From an uncultured Collinsella sp. (GTDB lineage Bacteria; Actinomycetota; Coriobacteriia; Coriobacteriales; Coriobacteriaceae), in the NCBI GenBank assembly GCA_900542325.1, contig UQMY01000012.1, forward strand, positions 1-60,923: a stretch of DNA of 60,923 nt, in the 5' to 3' direction. The translations under genes were made by a program, and so were the position numbers. Positions 51,985 to 60,859 of this stretch are shown in pieces. The notes below the pieces were generated by a model. It worked only from the letters and a program-made list of their open reading frames with translations, searched no databases and had not been told where the DNA came from. The stretch's first letter is position 1, and every line of letters starts with the position of its first letter.

Positions 51985-53007
51985 ATGGCCGACGAGCACG
52001 AAACAGAAAGCAAGGCATGGGCAATTGAGGCCGCTGCGGCAGAGGCGGCGTCGCGTGCTGCCGAGGAGGTGCATCGTCCTCCCGTAGTGCCGATGGAGCG
52101 CGTGGTCGATCGCGATGTTATCGAGCGGGGCGAGCGCGCTGGTCGCAAGCGCAGCCAGGAGCCGGGCTTTCCGCGCTTTTTTGCCGAGCTCAATTTGGGC
52201 CTGATCCTCACGGCCTTTGCCATCGTCGCGTTTAAAACCCCTAATCACTTTGCTTTTGGCGGCACCTCGGGCGTGTCGGTCATTCTGTCCACGCTGTTCC
52301 CGACCCTGCCTGTCGGCGTCTTTATGTGGATTATCAATGCGGTCCTGGTCGTTCTGGGCTTTATCTTTTTGGAGCGCAAGGCAATCCTGTGGAGCGTTTT
52401 CGCCTCGTTTGCGCTTTCGGCCTACGTCTCGCTGTTTGAGCTCTTCATTCCGACCGATGTCTCTCTGACGGGTGATATGTGGCTCGACCTGTGCTTTGCC
52501 GTGATTCTGCCGGCGCTCGGCAGCGCCATCGTCTTTGATATTGGTGCCTCGACGGGCGGCACGGACATCCTCGCCATGATTCTCAAACGCCGCACGACGC
52601 TTGAGATCGGCCGTGCGCTGCTGCTGGTCGATATCGGCATCGTGACCATCGCGGCCTTCTTGTACGGTCCGCGCGTCGGTCTGTACTGCGTGCTCGGCCT
52701 GTTTGCCAAGACGCTCGTGGTCGACAAGGCCATCGAGAGCATTCACCTGCGCAAAGTCTGCACGGTCATTTGTTCCGAGCCCCTTAAGGTCGAGGAGTTT
52801 ATCGTCAAGCATCTCAACCGTACGGCGACTATCAGTCGCGGCTACGGTGCTTTCTCGGGCAAGTGCGTGACGGTGATCATGAGCGTGCTGAGTCGCCGCG
52901 AGGCCGTGCAGCTGCGTCGCTACGCTCGCGAGATCGATCCGGGTGCCTTTATCACGATCGTCGACAGCTCCGAGATCGTCGGCAAGGGTTTCCGCGGAAC
53001 GAACTAA
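51985..53007 (+). CDS. YitT-family membrane protein (340 aa)
   Basis: The first 65 residues are charged and Ala/Glu-rich, then five membrane segments (about 70-245) with FGGTSGVSVIL and STGGTDILAM typical of YitT, and a C-terminal DUF2179 domain (VCTVICSEPLKVEEFIVKHL, later GAFSGKCVTVIM). Function unknown; possible transport. CGAGGGG precedes the ATG at 51985. Single-gene unit. Confidence 0.87.
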   Translation: MADEHETESKAWAIEAAAAEAASRAAEEVHRPPVVPMERVVDRDVIERGERAGRKRSQEPGFPRFFAELNLGLILTAFAIVAFKTPNHFAFGGTSGVSVILSTLFPTLPVGVFMWIINAVLVVLGFIFLERKAILWSVFASFALSAYVSLFELFIPTDVSLTGDMWLDLCFAVILPALGSAIVFDIGASTGGTDILAMILKRRTTLEIGRALLLVDIGIVTIAAFLYGPRVGLYCVLGLFAKTLVVDKAIESIHLRKVCTVICSEPLKVEEFIVKHLNRTATISRGYGAFSGKCVTVIMSVLSRREAVQLRRYAREIDPGAFITIVDSSEIVGKGFRGTN

Positions 53008-53156
53008 CGCAGACGTATTCAACGAACCGCCTGCCGGCGCCGTGTACCTTGCAAATCGGTCATCTTTGAGTATTTGACCCCACATTGGGCAATAATGATG
53101 CTAAAGACATCGTTTGCGATCCAAGTGATTCGTTCAAGATACGAAGGGATGATTCT

Positions 53157-54440
53157 ATGTTCTGCTCGCAGTGTGGCGCCCCCATGGGCGATAACGACAA
53201 GTTCTGCGGCACGTGTGGTGCCCCCAATGCCGGTGCCGCAGCCTCTGCCCCTCAGGGTCAGCCCCAGCAGTTTGTTCCGCAACCGCCCGTGGCGAATGCG
53301 TCCAAGGGCTGTGTGGCTCAGGCGTTTGAGGATATGACCAAGACTCCGGGCGTGCTGCAGCGCGTGTGCCAGATTGCCTTTTTACCGGCGCTGATTTGTG
53401 TTGTGTCGGTACTCGTGCTGTTTATTCCCGTTATTGGCGGCATTGCAGCTGCCATCGGCTTTTTGGCAGCTTGCATTGCGAGCGTGTGTGGTTCCGGCTT
53501 TGGTATTGAGTGGGGTCGCAATCTGTCGCTCAAGGTTGATGGCGGTATGGATCGTCCACTCATGCGTTCCACGTCGTTTGGTCTCGGAGTCTTTTCGGGC
53601 GTTATCTCGAGCGTGCTCAAGGTTATCGCTGCCATTCCCGTTATTGGTGTAGTGCTCTCGGTAATTGAGGGCGTTGCGCTCGGCGCTGCAGGTTCGTACT
53701 CTTACTACGGCTCCTATGCGCTCGAGGCCGCGCTGTTTGGCTCGCTGGGTCTGCTTGTCCTGGCTCTGGTCGCTTCGGCGGTCCTGGGCGTCTTCTTTAA
53801 GATGTTCGCCGACATCGCCGTGATGCACTTTGCGGTGACCGGTCGCGTCGAGAGCGCGTTTTCGCTCGATAAGGTCTGGGCGGCCTTTAAGAACAATAAG
53901 ACTAAGCTGTTCTGCGCTTCGTTTATTCCCGAGTTTTTGACGGGCCTGGTCGCCAACGTTATCGCATGGATCTTGACGGTTGTCTTTGGCGCCATTGCCT
54001 CTGTCGGTATGTATAGCTACTACTATCGTCCTACGGTTATTGAGGCGCTTGTTACCGGCGGTGGCATCACACTCGTGCTGTTCCTGGTGCTGGTCGCTTT
54101 TGTCACCGTATTTCTTACGGTCTCTGGCAAGATGCTCAAGCACCGTGCCGTTGGCTATTGGGTTGCACGTTATGCAAGCGAGTGGGCCGACGAGGACAAG
54201 GACGACGTCCTGACGTTTGTGCTGCCGTTTGAGAAGAAGGCGGCTCCTTCGGGCTATAGCGCTCCGGATGCCGAGCCCGCACCTGAGCCCGAGCCCGCGC
54301 CTGAGCCTGAGCCCGAGCCCGCGCCTGAGCCGGCGCCCGAGCCCATGCCGGAATCGGAGCCCGAGCCCGAGCCGACGCCTGAACCTGAGCCCGAACCCGA
54401 ACCCGAGTCGAGTTCCGACGAGGACCTGCAGGACGAGTAG
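53157..54440 (+). CDS. Zinc-ribbon membrane protein with Pro-Glu repeat tail (427 aa)
   Basis: Zinc ribbon at the start (MFCSQCGAPMGDNDKFCGTC: Cys3, Cys6, Cys17, Cys20), a Pro/Gln linker, then about five to six membrane segments resembling DUF4013, and a C-terminal tail from about residue 365 made of PEPEP-type repeats (54270-54410) ending DLQDE. The tail would be extended and acidic. Starts at ATG 53157 with GAAGGG upstream; the frame opens at 53085. Function unknown. Slippage-prone repeat DNA in the tail. Confidence 0.82.
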   Translation: MFCSQCGAPMGDNDKFCGTCGAPNAGAAASAPQGQPQQFVPQPPVANASKGCVAQAFEDMTKTPGVLQRVCQIAFLPALICVVSVLVLFIPVIGGIAAAIGFLAACIASVCGSGFGIEWGRNLSLKVDGGMDRPLMRSTSFGLGVFSGVISSVLKVIAAIPVIGVVLSVIEGVALGAAGSYSYYGSYALEAALFGSLGLLVLALVASAVLGVFFKMFADIAVMHFAVTGRVESAFSLDKVWAAFKNNKTKLFCASFIPEFLTGLVANVIAWILTVVFGAIASVGMYSYYYRPTVIEALVTGGGITLVLFLVLVAFVTVFLTVSGKMLKHRAVGYWVARYASEWADEDKDDVLTFVLPFEKKAAPSGYSAPDAEPAPEPEPAPEPEPEPAPEPAPEPMPESEPEPEPTPEPEPEPEPESSSDEDLQDE

Positions 54441-54499
54441 CCCTGCCGCCTGCCATTTGGGGACGGGGTAGAAATGGTAGAAATAGCGCTTGACAAATG

Positions 54500-54536
54500 A
54501 GCGGGGGCGAACGTTGAGATAACGTTCGCCCCCGCT
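54500..54536. terminator. Bidirectional terminator between converging genes
   Basis: Perfect 16-bp arms agcgggggcgaacgtt and aacgttcgcccccgct with a 5-nt loop, in the gap between the zinc-ribbon gene and the M20 gene. T runs are short on both sides. Confidence 0.85.
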
Positions 54537-54581
54537 TTGACATTGCGATGTGGTTATGACTGCGAAATGGCCGTGAATCGA

Positions 54582-56045
54582 CTACTCGTCATGCTTCTCC
54601 TCGCGGCGAGCGGCGGCGCGAGCTTCGTGGATGCCCTTGATCGCGGCATGACGAGCCGTACGGGCATCGTGGATGGCGTCACGGGCCTCGGCAGTCGTCG
54701 CCTTGGCAGAGCGCAACTTGGCGGCCAGATCGGGGTTGGTTTCGGCGACCGCGGTAATCGCGGGCCCGTCGAGCTCCTCTTGCGTGGGCTCGGCCAAAAA
54801 GTCGATAGCATACTGGGCGGCCACCATGGAGCCCTTTGCCAGCACGGTCTCGTCAATCTTGTAAAAGCAGGAATGCTGGGCGTACGTGGCGCCAATCTTG
54901 GGGTTGCGCGTACCTACAAAGGCGAGCACGCCCGGTACGCGGCGCAGGTACTCCGAAAAATCCTCGCCCGAAAGCGTGCCGCGATAATGGCCTTGGCCGG
55001 TGGGGCCCAAGCACTTGATTACAGCCTGACGACAACGCTCGCTCGAGGCGACGTCGTTTTCGACCTTGTAGTTGGCGATGGTGTAGTCAGTGAGCTCTGC
55101 CTCGGCGCCCAGAGCTGCCGCGGTATGCTCCACGATGCGGCGCATAAGCTCCGGCATTTCCTCGTGGGTCGAATCTCCGTAGGTGCGCACCGTGCCGGCG
55201 AGGTAGGCTGTGCCGGCGATAACGTTGCGCGCGGTGCCGCCGTGCAGCTCGCCGACGGTGATGACCGCCGGCTCGTAGGGGCTAATCTCGCGCGAGACGA
55301 TGGTCTGCAGGGCGTTGACGATCTCGGCGGCAACCATAACGGCGTCGTGGCCGCGCTGGGGCATGGCGCCGTGGCATGAGGTGCCGCGTACGTCGATGCG
55401 GAACCAGTCGGTGTTGGCCATGCGTGGACCGGGCTCGCAGCTTACGGTGCCGGCATCGACCTCGCTCCAGATATGCGCGGCGTAGGCGCCATCGACGCCG
55501 TCGAGCACACCTGTGCCGATCATGAGCTTGGCGCCCTGGCCGTTTTCCTCGCTGGGCTGGAAGACGATGCGGACTTCGCCGTGGATGTCGTCGGTCATAT
55601 GGCGCAGGATTTGCAGCGTGCCGAGCATCATGGCGATATGGCAGTCGTGGCCGCAGGCGTGCATGCAGCCCTCGTTGACGCTGGCAAACTCCTCGCCGGT
55701 CTGCTCGGTGACGGGCAGGGCGTCGATGTCGGCGCGCAGCAGGATGCGGCGGCGTGGCGTGCCGTCCTCGCGATAGGCATCCGGCGCGGTACCGCGAAGC
55801 GTTGCTACCAAGCCGGTCTTGAGCGGACGCTCGTAGGGGATATTCATGGCGTCGAGCTGGTTGGCGATGTCAGAAGTCGTGCGCTCCTCGGCGAGGCTCA
55901 GCTCCGGGTGCTTATGGAAGTGGCGGCGCTGCTTGATGATGTAGGGTTCAAACTCGGTAGCGATATCTTGGATGGCTGCGGTGACGTCGTCAGCCGCGCG
56001 AACCTCGGTTGCCGCCATAATCTGCTGTGCCTTGGTCTTCGTCAT
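54582..56045 (-). CDS. M20 family metallo-amidohydrolase/peptidase (487 aa)
   Basis: Amidohydrolase of the IAA-amino acid/hippurate hydrolase group, cleaving N-acyl amino acids. Zinc motifs: ADIDALPVTEQTGE, ACGHDCHIAMMLG, PSEENGQGAK, and the lid motif TSCHGAMPQRGHDA. The last 75 residues form a charged helical extension (RDAIHDARTARHAAIKGIHE) absent from typical members. ATG at 56045 has AAGGAGC upstream; the frame stays open to 56882 opposite the divergent gene. Substrate unknown. Confidence 0.9.
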   Translation of the reverse strand: MTKTKAQQIMAATEVRAADDVTAAIQDIATEFEPYIIKQRRHFHKHPELSLAEERTTSDIANQLDAMNIPYERPLKTGLVATLRGTAPDAYREDGTPRRRILLRADIDALPVTEQTGEEFASVNEGCMHACGHDCHIAMMLGTLQILRHMTDDIHGEVRIVFQPSEENGQGAKLMIGTGVLDGVDGAYAAHIWSEVDAGTVSCEPGPRMANTDWFRIDVRGTSCHGAMPQRGHDAVMVAAEIVNALQTIVSREISPYEPAVITVGELHGGTARNVIAGTAYLAGTVRTYGDSTHEEMPELMRRIVEHTAAALGAEAELTDYTIANYKVENDVASSERCRQAVIKCLGPTGQGHYRGTLSGEDFSEYLRRVPGVLAFVGTRNPKIGATYAQHSCFYKIDETVLAKGSMVAAQYAIDFLAEPTQEELDGPAITAVAETNPDLAAKLRSAKATTAEARDAIHDARTARHAAIKGIHEARAAARREEKHDE

Positions 56046-56213
56046 GGTCGATTTGCTCCTTGCTGGGTTGATCGCAAAATCGTACAGGCTCTCTCCAGTA
56101 TGCCACCTGCCGCTAGGGCTGGTAAAGTTGCCGTTTGCCGCTTGGGGTTTTGTTACAAGGGCGGGGGAGTACACTCGGGGGTGTTGAATTTCCTGCCAGA
56201 GATGGGGATGCCC

Positions 56214-57851
56214 ATGCAACATATCGATCGGATTATCCGCTCCAAGAACGTCTTTACCGCGCAAGACGGCATCGATACCGCCCGCGAGCTGGCGATTGCC
56301 ATCGCAGGCGACCGTATCGTCGCAGTCGGTGCGCCCGATGACGTGATTGCCGCCGCGCCTGCCGCCACGCCGGTTATCGACTACGGCGAGCAGTTTGTCT
56401 GCCCCGGTTTCCATGACGCTCATCTGCACTTCTTCCATACCTCGGTCGGCTCCTCGCCGTACATGATCATGGATATGGGCACGTCCGAGGCGGCGCTGGT
56501 GCAGCACGCGCTCGAGTTTTCCAAGGACCTGCCCGATGACGCTTGGGTTGTGACGCAGGGCTGGCGCGACTACCGTTGGGACCCGCCCGAGCATCCTACC
56601 AAGGCGTCGCTCGATGCGGCATTCCCCGATCGTCCCTGCGTTATGTATTCGGGCGACGGACATACGCTGTGGCTCAACAGCCGCGCACTCGAGGCGCTCG
56701 GCGTCACGCGCGACAGCGAGCCGCCAGTGGGCGGAAGCTACGACAAGGACGAAAACGGCGAGCTCACGGGCATTGCTCATGAGGCGGCTGCCATGCAGCT
56801 GCTGCCGCGCTGCCTGGAGTGGCTGGGCGAGGACCGCATCGCGAGCGCTTACGCCGACCAGATGAAGCGTATGGCAGAGCAAGGCATCACCTCAATCTGC
56901 GATATGTCGCTCATGCCCATGCCGGGCTGCGATTTTATCCGCGACGACGTCTACGACAAACTGCAGGCAGCCGGCAAGCTGGGCATCCGAGCCCATCTGT
57001 TCCCCACGCTGCTGGATGACCAGTCGCGCTTGGAAGAACTGCAGACCCGCTACGCGAACAACGTGCTGCTCTCGGCGCCAGGCTTTAAGCAGTTCTTCGA
57101 CGGCGTGTCGAGCGAACACACGGCCTATCTCACCGAGCCCTATACCAACCCGCGCTTCCCGGGCGATCAAGGTCGCCTGACGGTTCCTGCCGAGCGTATG
57201 CGCAAGCTGGTCCTCGCTGCCGCGGAGCGCAGTCACACCGTTCGCATCCACGTCATCGGTGACGGCGCCATCCATGCTGCGCTCGATATCTTTGAGGAGG
57301 CCGCCGAACTGTACGGCCTGCCCCAGCACGGTCATAACACGCTCGAGCATCTGGAGAACCTCTTGCCCGAGGACATCGATCGTCTACGCAAGCTTAACGT
57401 CGTTGCCTCGAGCCAGCCTTGTCACATTACACTCGACCCGGGCGGCCCCGAGCGCGATCTGGGCCTGGAGCGCAGCCGCATCATGTGGCCGTTCGCAACC
57501 TATAAGCAGCGCGGCATTCGCCAAGCCTTCGGTACCGACAGCCCTATCACGCCCGTTACCAGCATGAGCGTGCTCTACACGGCTATCACGCGCCAGGACC
57601 CCAAAAGCCACTGGCCCGAGGGCGGCTGGTTGCCGAGCGAGCGCATCGATGCGGCAACGGCCCTGCGCAACTACACCCTGGGTAGCGCGTACGCAGCAGG
57701 CGACGAGCAAAACCTCGGCAGCCTGGAACCCGGCAAGTATGCCGACCTGGTAGTCCTGGACCAAAACCCGCTCACCATCGACCCCCAAGAGCTCCAAGCC
57801 ACCAAGGTTCAGGCCACCTACCTGGCAGGCAACTTGATTTACGAGCGCTAA
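56214..57851 (+). CDS. YtcJ-like amidohydrolase (545 aa)
   Basis: Metal-dependent hydrolase of the amidohydro_3 family. The N-terminal beta sandwich includes IIRSKNVFTAQDG; zinc ligands are in PGFHDAHLHFF, IHVIGDGAI and ATAFGTDSP-type block FGTDSPITPV. Start: three ATGs (56202, 56208, 56214) lie in one frame; 56214 gives the best spacing from GATGGGG. Substrate unknown, often amides or imides. Divergent from the M20 gene. Confidence 0.88.
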   Translation: MQHIDRIIRSKNVFTAQDGIDTARELAIAIAGDRIVAVGAPDDVIAAAPAATPVIDYGEQFVCPGFHDAHLHFFHTSVGSSPYMIMDMGTSEAALVQHALEFSKDLPDDAWVVTQGWRDYRWDPPEHPTKASLDAAFPDRPCVMYSGDGHTLWLNSRALEALGVTRDSEPPVGGSYDKDENGELTGIAHEAAAMQLLPRCLEWLGEDRIASAYADQMKRMAEQGITSICDMSLMPMPGCDFIRDDVYDKLQAAGKLGIRAHLFPTLLDDQSRLEELQTRYANNVLLSAPGFKQFFDGVSSEHTAYLTEPYTNPRFPGDQGRLTVPAERMRKLVLAAAERSHTVRIHVIGDGAIHAALDIFEEAAELYGLPQHGHNTLEHLENLLPEDIDRLRKLNVVASSQPCHITLDPGGPERDLGLERSRIMWPFATYKQRGIRQAFGTDSPITPVTSMSVLYTAITRQDPKSHWPEGGWLPSERIDAATALRNYTLGSAYAAGDEQNLGSLEPGKYADLVVLDQNPLTIDPQELQATKVQATYLAGNLIYER

Positions 57852-57869
57852 TATTCATGTCGTACCGTT

Positions 57870-57923
57870 AAACGCGGCTCGCGCAGCCTATTTTGGGATG
57901 GCGCTCGAGCCGCGTTTGCGTTT
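57870..57923 (+). terminator. Terminator of the amidohydrolase gene
   Basis: Arms aaacgcggctcg (57870-57881) and cgagccgcgttt (57906-57917), then GCGTTTT. Confidence 0.85.
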
Positions 57924-58104
57924 TGGTGGGGATCCGCCATGAGCGTCCCTGCTCTGTTGGATTTGGGTGCGGGCGGAGGTGCTGCTGCCCCGCGCTCAAT
58001 TTGGACACCAGCAATGCTATCTCTTGGTGTTTTGCATACTTCCCATTACAGATTGCATAAAAAGGCTGGGATGTCCTTCCTGATCCTGATGTACCCCCGC
58101 CCGT

Positions 58105-58344
58105 GCCGTGCAAAAAACGGAGTATTCAGCACCGCGAGCTCTGCCGGTGCCGCTGCGGCTGAGTAACGTTGCGGAGATTGACGTCATTTTGGGGTCCGGC
58201 GCGGCGCGAAGCATGCCTTTTTGTCCTGGCGGGGTTTGCCTGCCGACTCAAATCGCCGGTCGAAGGCGTCCTTGGGGCCAATATGGTGTGTCCGGCGTGT
58301 ATGCAGCCGTCCTGGCCTGCTGAATACTCCCAAAAATGCACGGC
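58105..58344. repeat. 240-bp stretch bounded by 27-nt imperfect inverted repeats
   Basis: gccgtgcaaaaaacggagta at 58105 and the reverse complement of gccgtgcatttttgggagta ending at 58344 flank the stretch, and both arms continue with TTCAGCA. MITE-like in layout but no target duplication is visible. No gene is seen in 57924-58768 apart from repeats. Confidence 0.6.
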
Positions 58345-58454
58345 GCTCCCCAGGGGACCCGTGCGCGCAGCGAAAACCATGCCCACGTTCCTATCCGCAT
58401 CGCCATTTTGCTGCACTGACTTTTCTGAATACCGGGCCCGATAACGTTGACTCA

Positions 58455-58599
58455 GCTCCCGTGTGGCGCCGGAGGGGCGGGATATAAGGTTTATCGCGAG
58501 TTCCGCACGAGCCGAAGGCCACTTAATGTGGCCTTCGTGCGAGCAGGACTGCCCGAGCAGGAAACCTTATATCCCGCCCCTCCGGCGCCACACGGGAGC
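58455..58599. repeat. Concentric palindrome with 38-bp perfect arms
   Basis: Outer arms 58455-58492 and 58562-58599 are fully complementary (start gctcccgtgtggcgccgg); inner stem gaaggccac (58514-58522) and gtggccttc (58528-58536) lies at nearly the same centre. Upstream of groES. Confidence 0.9.
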
Positions 58600-58726
58600 C
58601 GCGCACAAGTTATCCCCCGACATTCAGAAAATCTAAGTGCCAAAAAATAAGATTTTTTGACTCCGTGTTGTATAACCCGCCATTCGTGGGTACCATTCAA
58701 CGCGTACGCAAACAAAAAGGGTTAAC

Positions 58727-58747
58727 CCGCGCGGCATGACCGCGCGG
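58727..58747. promoter_or_regulatory. GC hairpin just before the groES ribosome site
   Basis: CCGCGCGG occurs twice (58727-58734 and 58740-58747), each self-complementary and mutually pairing, ending 6 nt before AAAGGAGG. Could affect translation; no CIRCE or HAIR element is apparent upstream. A TATAAC box lies at 58671-58676. Confidence 0.4.
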
Positions 58748-58768
58748 CCCACAAAGGAGGAAACAAGC

Positions 58769-59062
58769 ATGTCGTCTTTGAAGCCGCTTGCAGATCGCGT
58801 CCTGGTCAAGCCCGACGAGGCCGAGCAGAAGACCGCTTCTGGTCTGTATATCGCCAGCAACGCTCAGGAGAAGCCGCAGCGCGGCACCATCGTTGCCGTT
58901 GGCGCCGGTAAGGTCAACGACAAGGGTGAGCGCATCCCTATGGACGTTCAGGTCGGCGACGTTGTCATCTACGGTAAGTTCGGCGGCAACGAGGTCAAGG
59001 TCGACGGCGAGAAGTATCTGCTGATGCGCGCCGACGACATCTACGCCGTCGTCGAGGCCTAG
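58769..59062 (+). CDS. groES: Co-chaperonin GroES
   Basis: Heptameric lid of the GroEL chamber. LKPLADRVLVKPDEAEQKTA at the start, the mobile loop TASGLYIASNAQEKPQRG, and the C-terminal VDGEKYLLMRADDIYAVVE are family-typical; 97 residues. AAAGGAGG precedes the ATG at 58769; the open frame starts at 58736. groEL follows 96 nt later; the two are presumably co-transcribed. No CIRCE is seen. Confidence 0.97.
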   Translation: MSSLKPLADRVLVKPDEAEQKTASGLYIASNAQEKPQRGTIVAVGAGKVNDKGERIPMDVQVGDVVIYGKFGGNEVKVDGEKYLLMRADDIYAVVEA

Positions 59063-59158
59063 TCTCGTCAGAATCTCTGATTCGTCTTTGAACGCGTCCG
59101 CCGCATAGGACTCGGAAGCGGCGACGCGAGTCGCATTTCTTTTGGAGGATTACCTACC

Positions 59159-60796
59159 ATGGCAAAGAACATTACGTTCAACACCGATGCCCGCGCCAAG
59201 CTCGCCAAGGGCGTCAACACTCTGGCCGACGCCGTTACCGTCACCATGGGCCCCAAGGGCCGTTACGTCGCTCTGCAGCGCACGTTCGGTGCCCCGACCA
59301 TCACCAACGACGGCGTTTCCGTCGCTAAGGAGATTGAGCTCGAGGACAACATCGAGAACATGGGCGCCCAGCTGGTGAAGGAGGTCGCCACCAAGACCAA
59401 CGACACCGTGGGTGACGGCACCACCACCGCAACCCTGCTCGCTCAGGCTATCGTCAACGACGGTCTGCGCAACGTCGCCGCCGGCGCCAACCCGCTGGCC
59501 ATCCGTCGCGGCATCGACAAGGCTGTAAACGCCGCCGTCGCCGAGATGAAGAAGCAGGCCAAGCCGGTCGAGACCAAGGAGCAGATCGCTTCTGTCGGCA
59601 CCATCTCCGCTGGTGACCCCGAGGTTGGCGAGAAGATCGCCGAGGCCATGGAGGTCGTGGGCAAGGACGGCGTCATCACCGTCGAGGATTCCCAGACGTT
59701 CGACATCACCATCGACACCGTCGAGGGCATGCAGTTCGACAAGGGCTACGTCTCCGCTTACTTCGTCACGGACAACGACCGCATGGAGGCCGTGATGAAG
59801 GATCCGTACATCCTCATCACCGACCAGAAGATCTCCAGCGTTCAGGACATCATGCCTGTTCTCGAGGCTGTCCAGCGCGCCGGCCGTGGCCTGCTCATCA
59901 TCGCTGAGGACATCGACGGCGAGGCTCTGCCGACCCTCGTCCTCAACAAGATCCGTGGCGCTCTCAACGTCTGCGCCGTCAAGGCCCCGGGCTACGGCGA
60001 TCGCCGCAAGCGCATCCTCGAGGACATCGCCGTCCTCACCGGTGGTCAGGCTGCTCTGGACGAGCTGGGCGTGAAGGTCGCTGACATCACCGCTGATATG
60101 CTCGGCACCGCTAAGTCCGTCACCATTTCCAAGGACAACACCGTTGTCGTCGGCGGCGCTGGCTCCAAGGAGGCCATTGACGCCCGTATCGCTCAGATTA
60201 AGGGCGAGATGGAGAACACCACCTCTGACTTCGATCGTGAGAAGCTCCAGGAGCGCCTGGCCAAGCTCTCCGGTGGCGTTGCCGTCATCAAGGTCGGCGC
60301 TGCTACCGAGTCCGAGCTCAAGGAGATCAAGCACCGCGTCGAGGACGCCCTGCAGGCTACCCGTGCTGCTGTCGAGGAGGGCATTGTCGCCGGCGGCGGC
60401 GTCGCCTTCATGGACGCTGCTCCTGCGCTCGACGCCGTTGAGCTTGACGACCCCGAGGAGAAGATCGGCGTCGACATCGTCAAGAAGGCTCTGACTGCTC
60501 CGGTCGCCACCATCGCCAAGAACGCTGGCTTTGAGGGCGCTGTCGTGGTCGACAAGGTTGCCGAGCTGCCCGCCGGCCAGGGTCTCAACTCTGCCAACGG
60601 CGAGTGGGGCGACATGATCGAGATGGGCGTCCTCGACCCCGTCAAGGTCAGCCGCGTCACCCTGCAGAACGCTGCTTCTGTCGCCAGCCTGATTCTCATC
60701 ACCGAGGCCACCGTCTCCGATGTGCCCAAGAACACTCAGCTTGAGGACGCTATCGCTGCTGCTACCGCTGGTCAGCAGGGCGGCGGTATGTACTAA
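59159..60796 (+). CDS. groEL: Chaperonin GroEL
   Basis: 60-kDa chaperonin that refolds proteins with ATP. TVTMGPKGRYVALQRTFGAP, the ATP site GDGTTTATLLAQAI and the apical domain are complete; 545 residues. The C-terminus is GGGMY rather than the usual run of GGM repeats. TTGGAGGA precedes the ATG. Strongly biased codons. A long antisense frame over the gene is a composition artefact. Followed by a terminator cassette at 60860. Confidence 0.98.
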   Translation: MAKNITFNTDARAKLAKGVNTLADAVTVTMGPKGRYVALQRTFGAPTITNDGVSVAKEIELEDNIENMGAQLVKEVATKTNDTVGDGTTTATLLAQAIVNDGLRNVAAGANPLAIRRGIDKAVNAAVAEMKKQAKPVETKEQIASVGTISAGDPEVGEKIAEAMEVVGKDGVITVEDSQTFDITIDTVEGMQFDKGYVSAYFVTDNDRMEAVMKDPYILITDQKISSVQDIMPVLEAVQRAGRGLLIIAEDIDGEALPTLVLNKIRGALNVCAVKAPGYGDRRKRILEDIAVLTGGQAALDELGVKVADITADMLGTAKSVTISKDNTVVVGGAGSKEAIDARIAQIKGEMENTTSDFDREKLQERLAKLSGGVAVIKVGAATESELKEIKHRVEDALQATRAAVEEGIVAGGGVAFMDAAPALDAVELDDPEEKIGVDIVKKALTAPVATIAKNAGFEGAVVVDKVAELPAGQGLNSANGEWGDMIEMGVLDPVKVSRVTLQNAASVASLILITEATVSDVPKNTQLEDAIAAATAGQQGGGMY

Positions 60797-60859
60797 GGCC
60801 GACAAGGTCTAGAACTCCCACCGGGAATCCGGGGGCGTGACGGGGGCTTCTCTCCGGAA

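Noticed and set aside
56046..56882. N-terminal extension of the M20 gene over the divergent amidohydrolase
   Set aside because: It is antisense to well-supported coding sequence, and a good ribosome site marks ATG 56045.
57924..58768. Possible tRNA or riboswitch in the 900-bp gap before groES
   Set aside because: No cloverleaf, CCA or T-loop consensus and no riboswitch core found by eye; only repeats recognised.
59150..60805. 551-codon open frame antisense to groEL
   Set aside because: It mirrors the biased GC-rich codons of groEL, has no ribosome site and a low-complexity Val/Asp/Leu composition; a shadow frame.
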